Assembly (NCBI GenBank): GCA_000181795.3
Contig: CM012954.1
Location: forward strand, 5,679,724 to 5,743,723
DNA length: 64,000 nt
Origin: Trichinella spiralis
Lineage: Eukaryota; Nematoda; Enoplea; Trichinellida; Trichinellidae
Reading direction: 5' to 3'
Shown here: positions 1 through 25,402 of the stretch, in pieces
How positions within the stretch are numbered: the first letter of the stretch is position 1
How the letters are laid out: every line of letters begins with the position of its first letter
The notes under the pieces: generated by a model
Database searches by the model: none
Seen by the model: the letters and a program-made list of their open reading frames with translations, nothing else
Told to the model about the DNA's origin: nothing
Position numbers and translations under genes: made by a program

Positions 1-171
1 AATATTTATGGGCGGTAAAAAAAGGAAGTTATAAAATTGGTGTCCATTCAGTTAAAAGGAGCTGGTACCTAGCCATGATGATAATAACTTTGCCAGTGTT
101 CCGAGAAAAAATTTATTCATTAAATTTAAAAGGGGAACTGGGATTGTTTAGTGAACCATTTCAATTCAGAC

Positions 172-650
172 NTTTGATTCAACCACCCTTTGAAAAGAAG
201 NNAAAAATGAAATGNCCTAAAAAACAAGAAGGGAATGGCAAAACATAACANTTTANCAAAAANCGGCAAAAAATAATGGAAATTGATAATTTTAATTGTG
301 NTATCACGGTTGNTCATTTTAAAAAGAGTGGTCAAACCAGTCAACATTGTGTATCATATATACAANNCGACACAATACANGAAGCTNAATTATTTAAAAA
401 TTTATAGGATTTTAGCCCTCTCAAACTTTANCATCGTGCACTAATGGAACATTTCATTTTATCATGATTTCCAATGAAAAAATACTTCTGCAAACCGATT
501 TGAGAAAAACATCATCAATTTTTACCAAAAAATAGCAAAAGGTTTATTGGAACTGAAAATTCAGATATCGAAGAAGGATTATTTTGATAGAATTCACTTG
601 ACTCAAATTTAATAAAACATGGGTGAGACCTGACGGCACCAANTTCCNTC
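172..650. other. stretch with ambiguous bases at the contig edge
   Basis: About fifteen undetermined bases (n) are scattered here, the only ones in the window. The short open frames crossing them are interrupted by unknown residues and cannot be interpreted. This looks like low-coverage sequence near a contig end. No coding feature is supported. Confidence 0.9.
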
Positions 651-2127
651 CTAGTAAACTTCGTCANTAAAAAGTGATGTTGGGTAAATTGGGTGGTAAG
701 TGCTAGAGTTTCTACCCTCCTAGCTTTATACTCTATTGCCAGTGTACATGAATTACAACATCAACCTGCGGTAGAATATGAGCAGCTTGCCGTCTCTACT
801 GACAATTTCATGAAAGTGCTTATATTCTGATATTTTATTTTCAGCAATAATTCGTTTATAATATGTTTATTATTTTCCTTTTGAACAGTTTAATACTTTA
901 ATACACTGCTGCTAAACGTAATCATGAAATTTATAACAAAATATAGGTCTTCTTGATAAAGCATTATCTAGTTATGTCGGGCTATTATAGATTCAGTATC
1001 TACTTTCAGCAATATTATGATGTTAATCAATTTAAATATGTAACTTCAAAATAATTACCTTTTCACCATTTGGAGAAACTATTTTGAAGAGGTGTGTAAC
1101 GTGATTCACCATTTTGAATAAAAATGATGACGCTTGTCAGACGTCCTTTGAGAACATCTTCCATTCTAATGTTGCTGGAAACCATTCACCTATAAATATT
1201 TCAAGTCAACCTCACAAGATGATTCAATTCATAAATTTTTGTAGAATCAAAGTATACGCAACATGCACATCGATAAGTTATATATTATGATTAATATTTC
1301 GTTTTCTTTTCGCAAATAAAAATTTGCATGAAACATGTGCTTAACACGCTGTGCAAATAATGTCTGTTATGCTCAGTAAACAATCTCCGCGACCGTTGAT
1401 GCAAAATCACACAAACAACAAGATATGCGATAGAACTTTCGAATATTAACGATAATATTTTGGGGTTGCTTTTGAAAAAGGGTGTTATATATTCCAAAAT
1501 GTAGCAGAACCGTACAATTTAATTTACAATGCTCACAGGCATCAATATGCTAATCAGTTTTATTTTTATGCATGCTTTCTTGTTGTGGTTAGTTTCCCTG
1601 CTGCTGCTATATACAGTTATTTATCCTGTTTCGCTATTTTAAGCCAGTAGCCACGCATTTGCCTTTTTTAAATATTACTCACTGTTAATATTGATTTTTT
1701 CAGCTTTTTTATTATTATAAGAGAAACAAATCGTTGCAACTTGTCTGTCAGCAAAATAATAATAATAATAGTAATGAAAATATTGTGACATTGGTAAATT
1801 TGTGGCAGACAAATTATTGAAAAGACAAATAACAAAGTGAAAATGAGAAATTGATAAAATGGGGAAAATTTTTGAATGAAAATGAAATAAGGTTGTAGTT
1901 GTGGAATGTGAATGTAAGAGTACAGAAAATTGAATGCGAGTGTGTTCTTATTTATTATGTTAAACTGGCGCATCAATCTACTTTGTCAGCAGGTCCAAAT
2001 AAATTTTAAATTTAACAGAGATATTTTTTTTAAAGTGAAAACTAAAAGGAAGCTAACATATATGTACGTGAGTGCATACGTTTGGTGAAAAACCATTGCT
2101 GCCTTCAGTTATCCGTATTATTAGTAC

Positions 2128-2215
<88 letters not shown>

Positions 2216-5200
2216 TTCACATTTATTATGCTTGTCAAGTTATGCGAATAGCATATATCACAAAAGTATCAGCATACATTCTCAAACATCACTTACCTTT
2301 TTAAAATACATGACTTTCAAAAGTGGAATTATATTTCGCACATGCCACTCTTTTGTTGCATTTGTTTCCAAATCATGACCATCCTGAAAGTGAATAATAT
2401 TATTGTGGTCATCTCAACATGAAAACAAATATTGGTACACGTTTCTATAAAGCATCTGAAAGGGAATAATAATAATACTAATACAGATGTTGATTAGTGT
2501 TCTTTCACCATAATTAAACGTCAACCAAATAGCATTCATAGAAAAGTAAAGGCAACGTAACATCAAGCATAATTCAAAGATGGTAATGAAGTGTAGAATT
2601 ATAGTTGAACACGTGCCTCTAGCCGTCGCACAGCACTGAATAACTGAACATAATAAAAATGCTCTGAAGTGGTGTTTGATAGTAAGTAAATTATGCAAAT
2701 AGAAAACTACTTTGCCTCTGGTAAGAACAGGCTAATTTTATATCACTAATAGCGTAGCAGCGTGCATATGATGAACAATTTTATTAAATGACGAACGTCA
2801 TTTGCTTTTTATTTAAATACATAATATAACGTAAAATTTCCTTACGATGCAAATTTCTTTCACTGAAATATTATGAAAAGCTGAAAGACTAAATATTTCT
2901 AACATAATCTGTAAAAACTTCTAAATTAACAGAATTTAGCTGGGTGAAAGTGTATTGTCATGCAGTACATTGTATTACATGTTTTCCTTACAATCAATAT
3001 TCGAAGTATAATGAGCAGTTTTTATCTAAAATCAACTTATAAAATATAATATCAGTAAAATACACGTGTTGAATAAAATTAATAATATATTTCAGGAAAA
3101 GTTAGTATAGAAATAATGTTCAGCTTCAATCCATTAATAGGAGCCACGATTACTGAAAATACCATAATAATAAATATAATTAGAAGAAGTGACAAATAAA
3201 CGATTGATACAAACAACACAATTACAAAAACAAATACGATTTGCTAAAATTATCAACAAGAAAGAATACAAGGAAATTTTAAATTCTATACATGCTTGTG
3301 ATAAAGAAATGCAGCAAGTAAGTGAAAGGTGAAATATCCCCTTTAACAAAACGAAATGCGACATACAGAAAAATCGCTAAATCGCTTCACTTTCATGCTC
3401 TGATTACAGCATAATACTAGTTGAATATTTCTGAAAACATAAATAGCATTATACATTTGTATTTGAAAAATGATTAATATAGTTGTCAAAGAAAGTCAGC
3501 TTTATTGCTTCAAATATAATGGATTGAACAATACGAAAAAAAATATTGAAACAGGCTAATCATTTTTAAAGCAAAGTGCAAAATGCTCACTTATTAAATT
3601 TCACGCTAATTGGGTATATATCAACAAAGTTACGGTTGCGTAAATATTCTATCAATCAAGTTAAACAAACTGCCAAATTTAAAAACAGTTTATTTCAGAA
3701 ATATAGAAATGTGTTCAATCAGACTTTGCAGAACTCTCCAATTTATCGATATATAACTATATTCATCAAAAGAATTCAAAATTTCAAAAAAATATTTTTC
3801 CCTAAAAACGTGAAAACAGCAAAGTCTATAGCCCACAAAATTTCGAAATTTTCGAAAATCCTATTTTTTTCCAAAAATAGTGTCGGAATGTATGAAAAAA
3901 TTAAAAAACAACAATGAGGTTGTTCCCACGTTGGTTGATTCCGTACTTCTTGAGATATTGTAGAAAAATTGAAATTAAAATACAATTTTAATGATGAAGA
4001 AAGGAAAAGAAATAAAATAAAAAAGTTGAAAAGATATTAGTAGAAAACGATTTTGCTAAAGTTTATCAAGAAATCCACAATATTTTGTACAAAAACAAGT
4101 TCTTGCTTAAACAACATTTGTTCCTGAATTTCGTTTCCATATTACAGCATACAAAAAGTTTCAAATTTTTGTTAACGTTATTTCATTGATTGAATACACT
4201 ACAGAAATAAGAATTAGTCAAAATAATAATATGTAAATGCAATTTCAATCCAACGTGGGGTTGCTTTTATCTGTAAATATCACAATCGCTAACGAGTTAT
4301 TTCATCAAATTTTTCGAAAAATCAACGATTTACGATGACTGCATTTACAGTTCATTTTCATTAGCGGTATTCAGGGAGTGTTGTAAAGAAAAAATACATT
4401 CATAGAACCATAAGTTTAATATCACTGAGAAGTTAGTTGAATAATGAAAATGATGTACAGCACAGTAATTAGTAATATGACTGTTTATTAACAAATAAAA
4501 GATACGGAAAGCATGCGACAGTACAAACAGGTGTTAATCAATGAGAAAGCGAAAAATCGTTAAATATTGATATCAATAGTGCATTATAAAGGGATGAATT
4601 AATATAGAGTTAGTATATCAGATGCTCTATGTCCATTTCCTGCTGATTTGAAGCAACTTCCATCAAATTAAAGTGTTTTAAAATGATGTTAAATTCGATC
4701 GCTAAAATGCAAGAAATATTGTGCAAAGCATAAAGTTTTGGATGATTCTTTCACTGAAATACCAAAGGTGTTCCATTTTCTGAATTGCGCGCATGAAGGT
4801 TGCATTTAAAGAAAATGTCAGATTTGAGAATTTTCTGTGTATTAACATAGGCAATGGTGCCAACTTTAAAAGCCACACGTATTAAGCTCGAGGCTGTTTT
4901 CCATGCAACTTCGCAAAACAATTTAGTTTATCCATATGTATCTATTTTGGAAAGAAAATGCAAATATTGCTAAACAACTTTGTTCTGCCCTGAAAACAGA
5001 GTAGCCTATTTAGTCCATGAAATTTTGATTTCTATACGAAAATCCTTCAAACAATTGATATAGATAAATCAAAAAAATGCAAAATCTATTACCACATTTT
5101 CCACACAATTCCTAGTAGCGTAGTTTTTGAGATTTTGCTTTAAATGAGCTACCAAATTTCGATGTTAATGGTAAGGATAAAAAAATGTATGCGTTTGATA

Positions 5201-5905
5201 GTCACGCATAGAAGTGGCTTTGATTAAAATTCACTTCGACGCAGCAAATCGTTTCCACAATAAGGATGCTCTTAGTAATAACAGAATAAGATAAAATTTG
5301 TACTTGATTTCTATTTGTTTAATACAGGCTGCATGTACTTCAGACGTTTTATATGAGCTATTGCAACGAGTGATAACAGTTTAGTAGTAGCGTACAATAA
5401 AATTTATGATTTTCAGATTAAACGTTCATTGGAACACACAATATTTCTTACATAAATGCTAATTTCCAAAATGAGATTTGAACTAAGTTCCTACGTATCG
5501 CAAGGAGATGCTCATTAGTGTAGATAGATGATTATATAATAGTTATTATGCATGCAGACAGTGAAGCTCATCTGAAGGTTAGTCAGCGAAACTGAAATCC
5601 ATTAATTTGCAACTAAAATAGTCTGTAGTGATACATAGAAAAAACGTTAGTACAACTGTAAAGACGACTTACCGCTTAACTATCGGTGATATTGAAGAGG
5701 TGACTTCATCGTATTTCTTGACTGATGATCTTCACATTAATTACTATGAAGATAACATTTTGAAAAGTAGGTCAAGTTCATGGAAATCAAATAATGCAAA
5801 TTTGTACGTACGTACGTACTCTTTCGTGGCTTCATTTTCAATGATGCTTGTTTTCGCCATTGTTCGTTCACCGGAACGGTCAGCAAATCGCCAAAAACAA
5901 ACAAA
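651..5905. other. AT-rich region with no supported gene
   Basis: About 5 kb of strongly AT-rich sequence. Open frames are short, dominated by Lys, Asn, Ile and Phe, and lack recognisable domains or paired splice sites. It holds the long (TTA)n array described separately and a few degenerate AT-rich inverted motifs, for example an imperfect shared word around 3921-3938 and, inverted, 4247-4262. I see no tRNA, no transposase and no reverse transcriptase signature. The right end probably grades into the 3' UTR of the minus-strand MAGI gene. Confidence 0.6.
2128..2213. repeat. (TTA)n trinucleotide microsatellite, about 28 units
   Basis: An essentially perfect TTA/TAA tandem array of about 86 bp, the longest microsatellite in the window. 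It creates spurious poly-Leu (plus) and poly-Ile (minus) reading frames that are not genes. Arrays like this are length-polymorphic. Confidence 0.97.
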
Positions 5906-5922
5906 TTTATTCTTCATTTATT
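5906..5922 (-). terminator. candidate poly(A) signals for MAGI
   Basis: Two TTTATT words at 5906-5911 and 5917-5922 read AATAAA on the minus strand, about 600 nt downstream of the MAGI stop. No closer AATAAA was seen. If used, the MAGI 3' UTR is about 0.6 kb. This is inferred from position only. Confidence 0.4.
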
Positions 5923-6521
5923 TTACGAACGCTTCAAAAAAAACATGAATATATACACGCGGAAGCTTGAAGAGAAAAGAATGCCTATAAGGTAAAATAA
6001 AAAAGGAAATTTCAGCTTTTCAAAATCAGTGCAAATGATTTTTGGAAAAAAGAGAAGTGAAACAACCCTAAAAATCAACAGCGACACACGCAGGCAAAAT
6101 AATAACAACGAATTTGTTGTATGTCTGATGTGAAAGTATGTTATGATTATGAGTCATATTGGTATTGCAGTTAACGCAGACGACCGACCGATCGGTGAAT
6201 GCAGTGAACATGAACTGTGGCTTTTTTGCTTGCAATAAAGTAAAATGCATATTAATAAGTATGTAAAAGAAAAAAAACATATTTGTAAAATAAACTGAAA
6301 CAATAACAAAAACATCCAGTGACAAACAAATGAGGAGAAACGGTTGGACGCGAAGAAACAAACAAATAACAGTTTTCGTAGGAAAATCATAATTAATAAG
6401 TATATAAGTAGTGGAGCACCCCTTCAAGAAAATAATAAATACTGAACAGTAGACAAATAGAATTGTCAATTGTAGATGGATTTATAGAACGAGTGTGGAT
6501 TAGAAAAGTGGAAATTCGGCG

Positions 6522-20309
<13,788 letters not shown>

Positions 20310-22990
20310 CACTCACTGCCGCATCGCAAGAGCTAGCCGCGTCACACTGCACCAATTCAATCACTGCCAGCTGCGCCTAATTCAAAAGCACCAGTTTACA
20401 GTAGGAGGGAAAATAAAATTCGATCTTCAAGTACTAACTACATAATAATAATAACATCCTTGTAAGAATGTTTCAAAAATAAATAATCAGATGTAAAGAA
20501 AAAATGCGTATTATTTCAATTGTACAAAAGTCACGAAAAAATGTTTTGCAATATTACATGCATATTTTTTTAAATACAAATACACTGGAAAAGTTGTAAA
20601 CTGATTTTACAAATCTTTTCATATGTCAGTGGAATGATACAATCATTTTGACAGGGAAAGTATCAAAACCATTCCCTGACCTGAAATACTTAAAGACACA
20701 ATCTAGCCTTGTCGACATGTACGTAGATTCGATTCTAAAATAAGCTTGTACAGATTAAAAAAAGATATTTTCCCCAATTCAAATCAACCAGAACTGTTGA
20801 ATTTTATACACTGCAATGGAAACTGAAAGTTACTTTGCCAATTGGTAACTTTCCGCTTATTATGAGAACAAAAAACAATCTTTCGAATAAATAAATTACC
20901 ACGACGTGCAAAATGCAAAATTCGGCCACATTCTATTCGCATCCTACATGTAGACGTTAAATGGATTAATCATTAATAGCTGATTAATATTAAATGCCAT
21001 CGTTAACCTTGTTCAATAAGGGTTGTTCTCACAATACTTTATCTACAGAATTTGATCTTGTTGAACAAAAATGGATCTCACGCTGATGATGATAACGATT
21101 ATAGATGAACAAACAAATCATATATCAATAATTTCAATTAATCATCATCATCATTATCAATCGGCTTGCTGATATGAATAAGATAAACATCAGAACACGA
21201 GTACAAATCTGAAAACAACTTAGCAAAATCGTTCATTTCAACAGCAGCCACTACGATCATTCATCATATACTACAAGCAACCGAAACAGCAAAACAGAAA
21301 TGAATAAAAAAGCAAAACAACAAGGCTTAATCATGAACGTTTGTCATCGATCATTTCATCTGTCAATAAATGACCAAACAAATTACTAATGGAGAAATGA
21401 CGCACCAATTTAAAAAAAATTTTCATTTCAATGAAAGCAAGTGTCAAAAAGCGTTGTTATCCATTATCATCTTTTGAATGAATAATATTTTAAAGAAAGA
21501 ATGTGAAATTCACTTGCATCCGGTCGGCTATTCGTTCACATTCTTCAAACTATGCTTGGGGACAAAAATGCATTCAAGCAAAAAAGTTGTGAACAAAAAA
21601 TTCTCGTTATTTTCAATTCTGTTGAATAAAAATGTTTCAACATATTTAACTTTGAAAAGAAAAAAAAGAAAACTGATGTTTTCCCAACAAAAATCGAAAC
21701 TATCATTAAATATGATCATTTCAAAAAGAAATGTATAATATATATATATATATACATTTGCACAATATTCCCATAAATATTAAAGAAATTCAAAAGAAAA
21801 AGAGAAAAGAATGACTGCTGATTTTGTATTGGTAACGTTCATCTGATACAGAAATTTAAATATATATGTTCTGCAGGTGAAAGAGCTTTTTATGGCATGA
21901 AAGTATCGTATACCTCTCCTCATAGCAGAAGTTTGATAACAGAAAATGAATAAGTATTTTCTTCAATCTTCAATTATTTAAATTACTTACTCTATTTTGT
22001 GTTTGACAAAAAACAGCTTTCAAATAATAATAATAATAATAATATAAAAACGTCAAAGTACCAATGAAAGATTCTTTATCAAAAAACGAAGCTCACCAAC
22101 TTTACAGCTTCAGCAAAGTGGCAGTGGAAATATTTTTGCCAAACGTGACGCAAATGATCAGTTCGAAATAAATAAATAAAAGCCAAGCATACGTGAATGC
22201 TAGCAACAACAACAAAATGATGCAAACAAAAAAGATCTACGCTGAAAATGTTGCCGTTGGCCACTTTTTATAATGGAAACTTCTTGAAGAATGATGACAA
22301 ACGATATTTTTTCACTTTTAGCACAGCTTATGAAATTGGTCAATTCAGCAGTCCGAAACAGTTTTTGAAACAGAACTGCAAAATACCAATGCACAGTTAC
22401 TTTATTATTATTTATTACAATATATGAAATACCATGCTGGAAAACATTAAACAGTTGCCTGCTAAAAAACTTGCTAGCAACAAACAATATCTCATACTCT
22501 CTTTCTTACAAATACAAATTGTGAAAATTTTCACAGCACTCATTTTCATATCATCTGGTGATTTCGTCGATAAAATAATAAAACCGAAAGAATACACATT
22601 ACAACAACTGTCATAATTTGGTAAAAATGATCATTTAAATTATGAAATTCAAACAAATTCTTCAGTAAAGATTGTATCAGAAGAAAATAGCAAAGCAAAA
22701 TAAAATAAAGTTTACCTCTATCTGGACAACAGAGCTGAGTTGTGATGTGAACATTCTCTCTGCACGAAGTGTATCAACGAGGTAGATTGGAAAAAGCAGA
22801 TACAAAAGGCACCAAAAATTAGAGAAGGCACATTTGCATAATGACTTCAATTATATGAACCAAATAAAATACACGTTAGACAATAAAACACAAAAGAAAT
22901 CGGTTCAAAATATACAACGTGTGTTCTGCGTGTGCAACACCGTAATAGAAGAGCAGAAAAAAAAGAAAAGAAAAATGACGGTACAAAACA
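20310..22990. other. intergenic region between MAGI start and succinyl-CoA ligase 3' end
   Basis: About 2.7 kb with no supported gene on either strand. It should contain the MAGI promoter next to 20310 and the 3' end of the succinyl-CoA ligase gene at its right edge. The remainder is AT-rich with short TA and AAT runs (for example 21737-21755 and 22026-22042). Open frames are short and lysine- or phenylalanine-rich, typical of chance. Confidence 0.6.
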
Positions 22991-22992
22991 TA

Positions 22993-22998
22993 TTTATT
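22993..22998 (-). terminator. poly(A) signal of the succinyl-CoA ligase beta gene
   Basis: TTTATT on the plus strand is AATAAA on the minus strand, 153 nt downstream of the stop codon at 23151-23153. Position and motif fit a normal cleavage signal. Confidence 0.6.
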
Positions 22999-23150
22999 CA
23001 ATTAATCAAAGCATATACAAATCATTATTGAATTTCTTGATACAAAATACACGACTAGAACAGATAGATATGTATAAAACGGAGAGGAATATATGTTATC
23101 TAAAATATATATATATAACACATACACACTGCACGTTGAAATAAAATTAC

Positions 23151-25112
23151 TTAGGCTGTTTTCGCGCCTTTTGTTTGCCTACAATCAGAAGAGATTGCTT
23201 CGATTGAAAGAGAAACACCATGTTCCATATTGTTCGCCATCAGCATTGTCTGATGGCTTTCACGTAGCAAGCGTTTGGCGGTCAGATCATCAGTTCCTTA
23301 AACAATTAATTTACAAGCAACTTTTTGACTAATTTTACATATATATTCATATTTATTTATTTATTTATTTGTCACCTTCCAATCGAAGAATGATTGGCAA
23401 GCGAGAGCCAATTTTTTCCATAGCTGCAATTACGCCACGAGCAATTGTCTGACAATTTACAATACCACCAAATATATTTACAAATATCGCTTTCACCTGC
23501 AAATGATTAAAACAAAATTTCATTATACATTTGTAAAAATCACCTGTAAAATACAGGGTGGAATTTAAAGTGAAAAAAAATAATACAAAAAAAGAATTTC
23601 ATCATACTTTTGGATCGTGAGATATGATTTCAATGCCGTGGCTAACTTGTGAGGCATCGGCTGAACCACCGACATCAAGAAAGTTAGCCGGTTCACCACC
23701 ATGCAATTTGATCAAATCCATCGTGGCCATAGCTAAACCAGCGCCATTCACAAGACAACCAATATTTCCATCCATGCTGACAAAATTCAAACCATACGAC
23801 TCCGCTTCATTTTCGCGAGGATCTCTGTCTGATAAATTGGTAAGAGCAAAAATTTCTCTCTGTCTGAATGAGGCATTGTCGTCAAAATGCAATTTCGCAT
23901 CCACAAGATATACTGAAAGAAAATAAAAAGATCCATCCATTAAATATATAAACAAAAAAATTAACAAACAAAAAATAATTACCATCACTATTTGTAGTTT
24001 CACAAATTGGATTCACTTCGATCATCGTAGCGTCCGTACGAACAAACATCTCATACAAGTGTAAAATCTCATCTTTTGCCTATATTCGTTGAAAATTGAA
24101 TATTAATAATTATTTAATTTATTATTATAGTTACCTTTTCGGTTGCGTTTTCTGAAAATTGCAAAAATTTTGCAATTTTCAAAGCTACTGCTGGACTCAA
24201 GCCTACTTCCAAATCAATGGGAAGCTAAAAGAAAAAAAATGATTGAAAGCAAAACGTGCAGTTATTATTATGTCAAATCAGTTCCAAAAACCTTCAACAT
24301 CAGTTCCGGTGATTTCACTGAAACTTCTTCAATGTCGACACCACCCGAAGGACTAGCAATAATCAGTGGACTTTCCAACGTCCGGTCAACCATGATCGCC
24401 AAATAACCTTCTCGCCATATTGGTACCGACTCTGCTATCATTACCTGAATAAATAAATTATAAACAAAAATACAAAAACGAGCTATAGAAAATGAAAAAT
24501 AATTCCAATCAATTCGAACCTTTTTCACCAATATCCCATCGGATGATGTTTGATTGGTAAATAAACGATGATTGACCATTTTCTTGACATACTCAATTGC
24601 TTGTTTAGGGCTTGAATTAATATGAAAATTATGAAAAATAAATAAATAACTAACTAAATAAATAAATAATCAATACCTTCTGGCTAACTTCACTCCACCT
24701 TCTAAGCCATTGTCAAACTTGCCCTTACCTCTACCGCCAGCTAAAATCTGCGCTTTCACAACATACTCATTGGCTACTTAAAGCAACCAACAATTAATAA
24801 TAAAAGCGAAAAAAATAAACTTTTTTTAAATACCAAATTTCTGCAATCTCACAGCCGCCTCTTCTGCAGCTTCAACAACGATGAACTTTTGAACTGTCAA
24901 ACCAAAATTGTCCAACAACTGCTTACTGTGGTATTCTTGCAAATGCAACGCCCGGCGTCCTAAAACTTCCAATTACAACTGCATTCCAAGCAAAAAATAC
25001 CACCAACAAACGCACAAAATGTTAAAGAATTTTTACCTGTCGACAACTGCCAGCCGCCATATGGAACAAAAAAATTTGTACGTTTCAACAGCAGCAAAAA
25101 TGGAACTCTCAT
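23151..25112 (-). CDS. SUCLG2: succinyl-CoA ligase beta subunit, mitochondrial, GTP-type-like
   Basis: Nucleotide-binding subunit of the TCA-cycle enzyme that interconverts succinyl-CoA and succinate with GTP or ATP synthesis in the mitochondrial matrix. Coding exons, 5' to 3': 25037-25112, 24834-24959, 24677-24776, 24520-24610, 24292-24444, 24135-24224, 23983-24079, 23608-23912, 23376-23496, 23151-23296. The frame closes at 1305 nt, 434 aa, the usual family length. The first exon gives a hydrophobic/basic presequence ([14 protein letters not shown]). Then come [15 protein letters not shown], the ATP-grasp signature [40 protein letters not shown], the phosphate-loop [30 protein letters not shown] and [11 protein letters not shown]. 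The N-terminus, the SGGVDIEEV segment and GGIVNC resemble the GTP form (SUCLG2), while [23 protein letters not shown] resembles the ATP form, so the nucleotide preference is an inference. The residues after RLEGT are divergent. The acceptor of exon 3 is a tandem AAGTAG. Confidence 0.93.
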
Positions 25113-25402
25113 GCCTGACAGCAACAATAAATATCCTGTATGTTCGATTAAATAAAATACAACTGGAACAAAGCAAAACACAACCGTAAAAGTAACAAAT
25201 TTTTGCACAACTCGATGCATAAATGTACACAATTACAGACAGCGTTTTTTTCAATAAACGTTTACTAAAATTCAATTTTTTGATATCATTAAGTAGGATC
25301 AATAAAAATGAAAAAGGTTGATTTCACCAGGCAACGATTTAAAAGCTGACTTTAAAAAAAGCAGTAGTATGCTTGGGTTGAAAAAAACAAAAAATAAAAA
25401 AT
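25113..25402 (-). other. short gap between WASP stop and succinyl-CoA ligase start
   Basis: Only 290 bp separate the WASP stop from the next same-strand start codon. No minus-strand AATAAA was found in it, yet it must hold the WASP 3' end and the downstream gene's promoter or leader. A pyrimidine-rich acceptor-like TTTTGTTCCAG occurs about 70 nt before the downstream ATG. It could be a leader-intron acceptor or, speculatively, a trans-splice site. Confidence 0.5.

Noticed and set aside
2053-2378. Poly-Ile and poly-Leu open frames on both strands
   Set aside because: Produced entirely by the (TTA)n microsatellite.
3576-3917. 113-codon plus-strand frame rich in Lys, Asn, Ile and Phe
   Set aside because: Composition equals that of the local AT-rich noncoding sequence, with no domain and no splice partners.
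5628-5948. 106-codon plus-strand frame
   Set aside because: Overlaps the presumed MAGI 3' UTR, no recognisable motif, and ends in a lysine run. Chance open frame is the simpler reading.
23151-25112. Assignment as the ATP-specific beta subunit (SUCLA2)
   Set aside because: One phosphate-loop segment fits SUCLA2, but the RRALHLQEY start, SGGVDIEEV and GGIVNC segments fit the GTP form better. Kept as a caveat.
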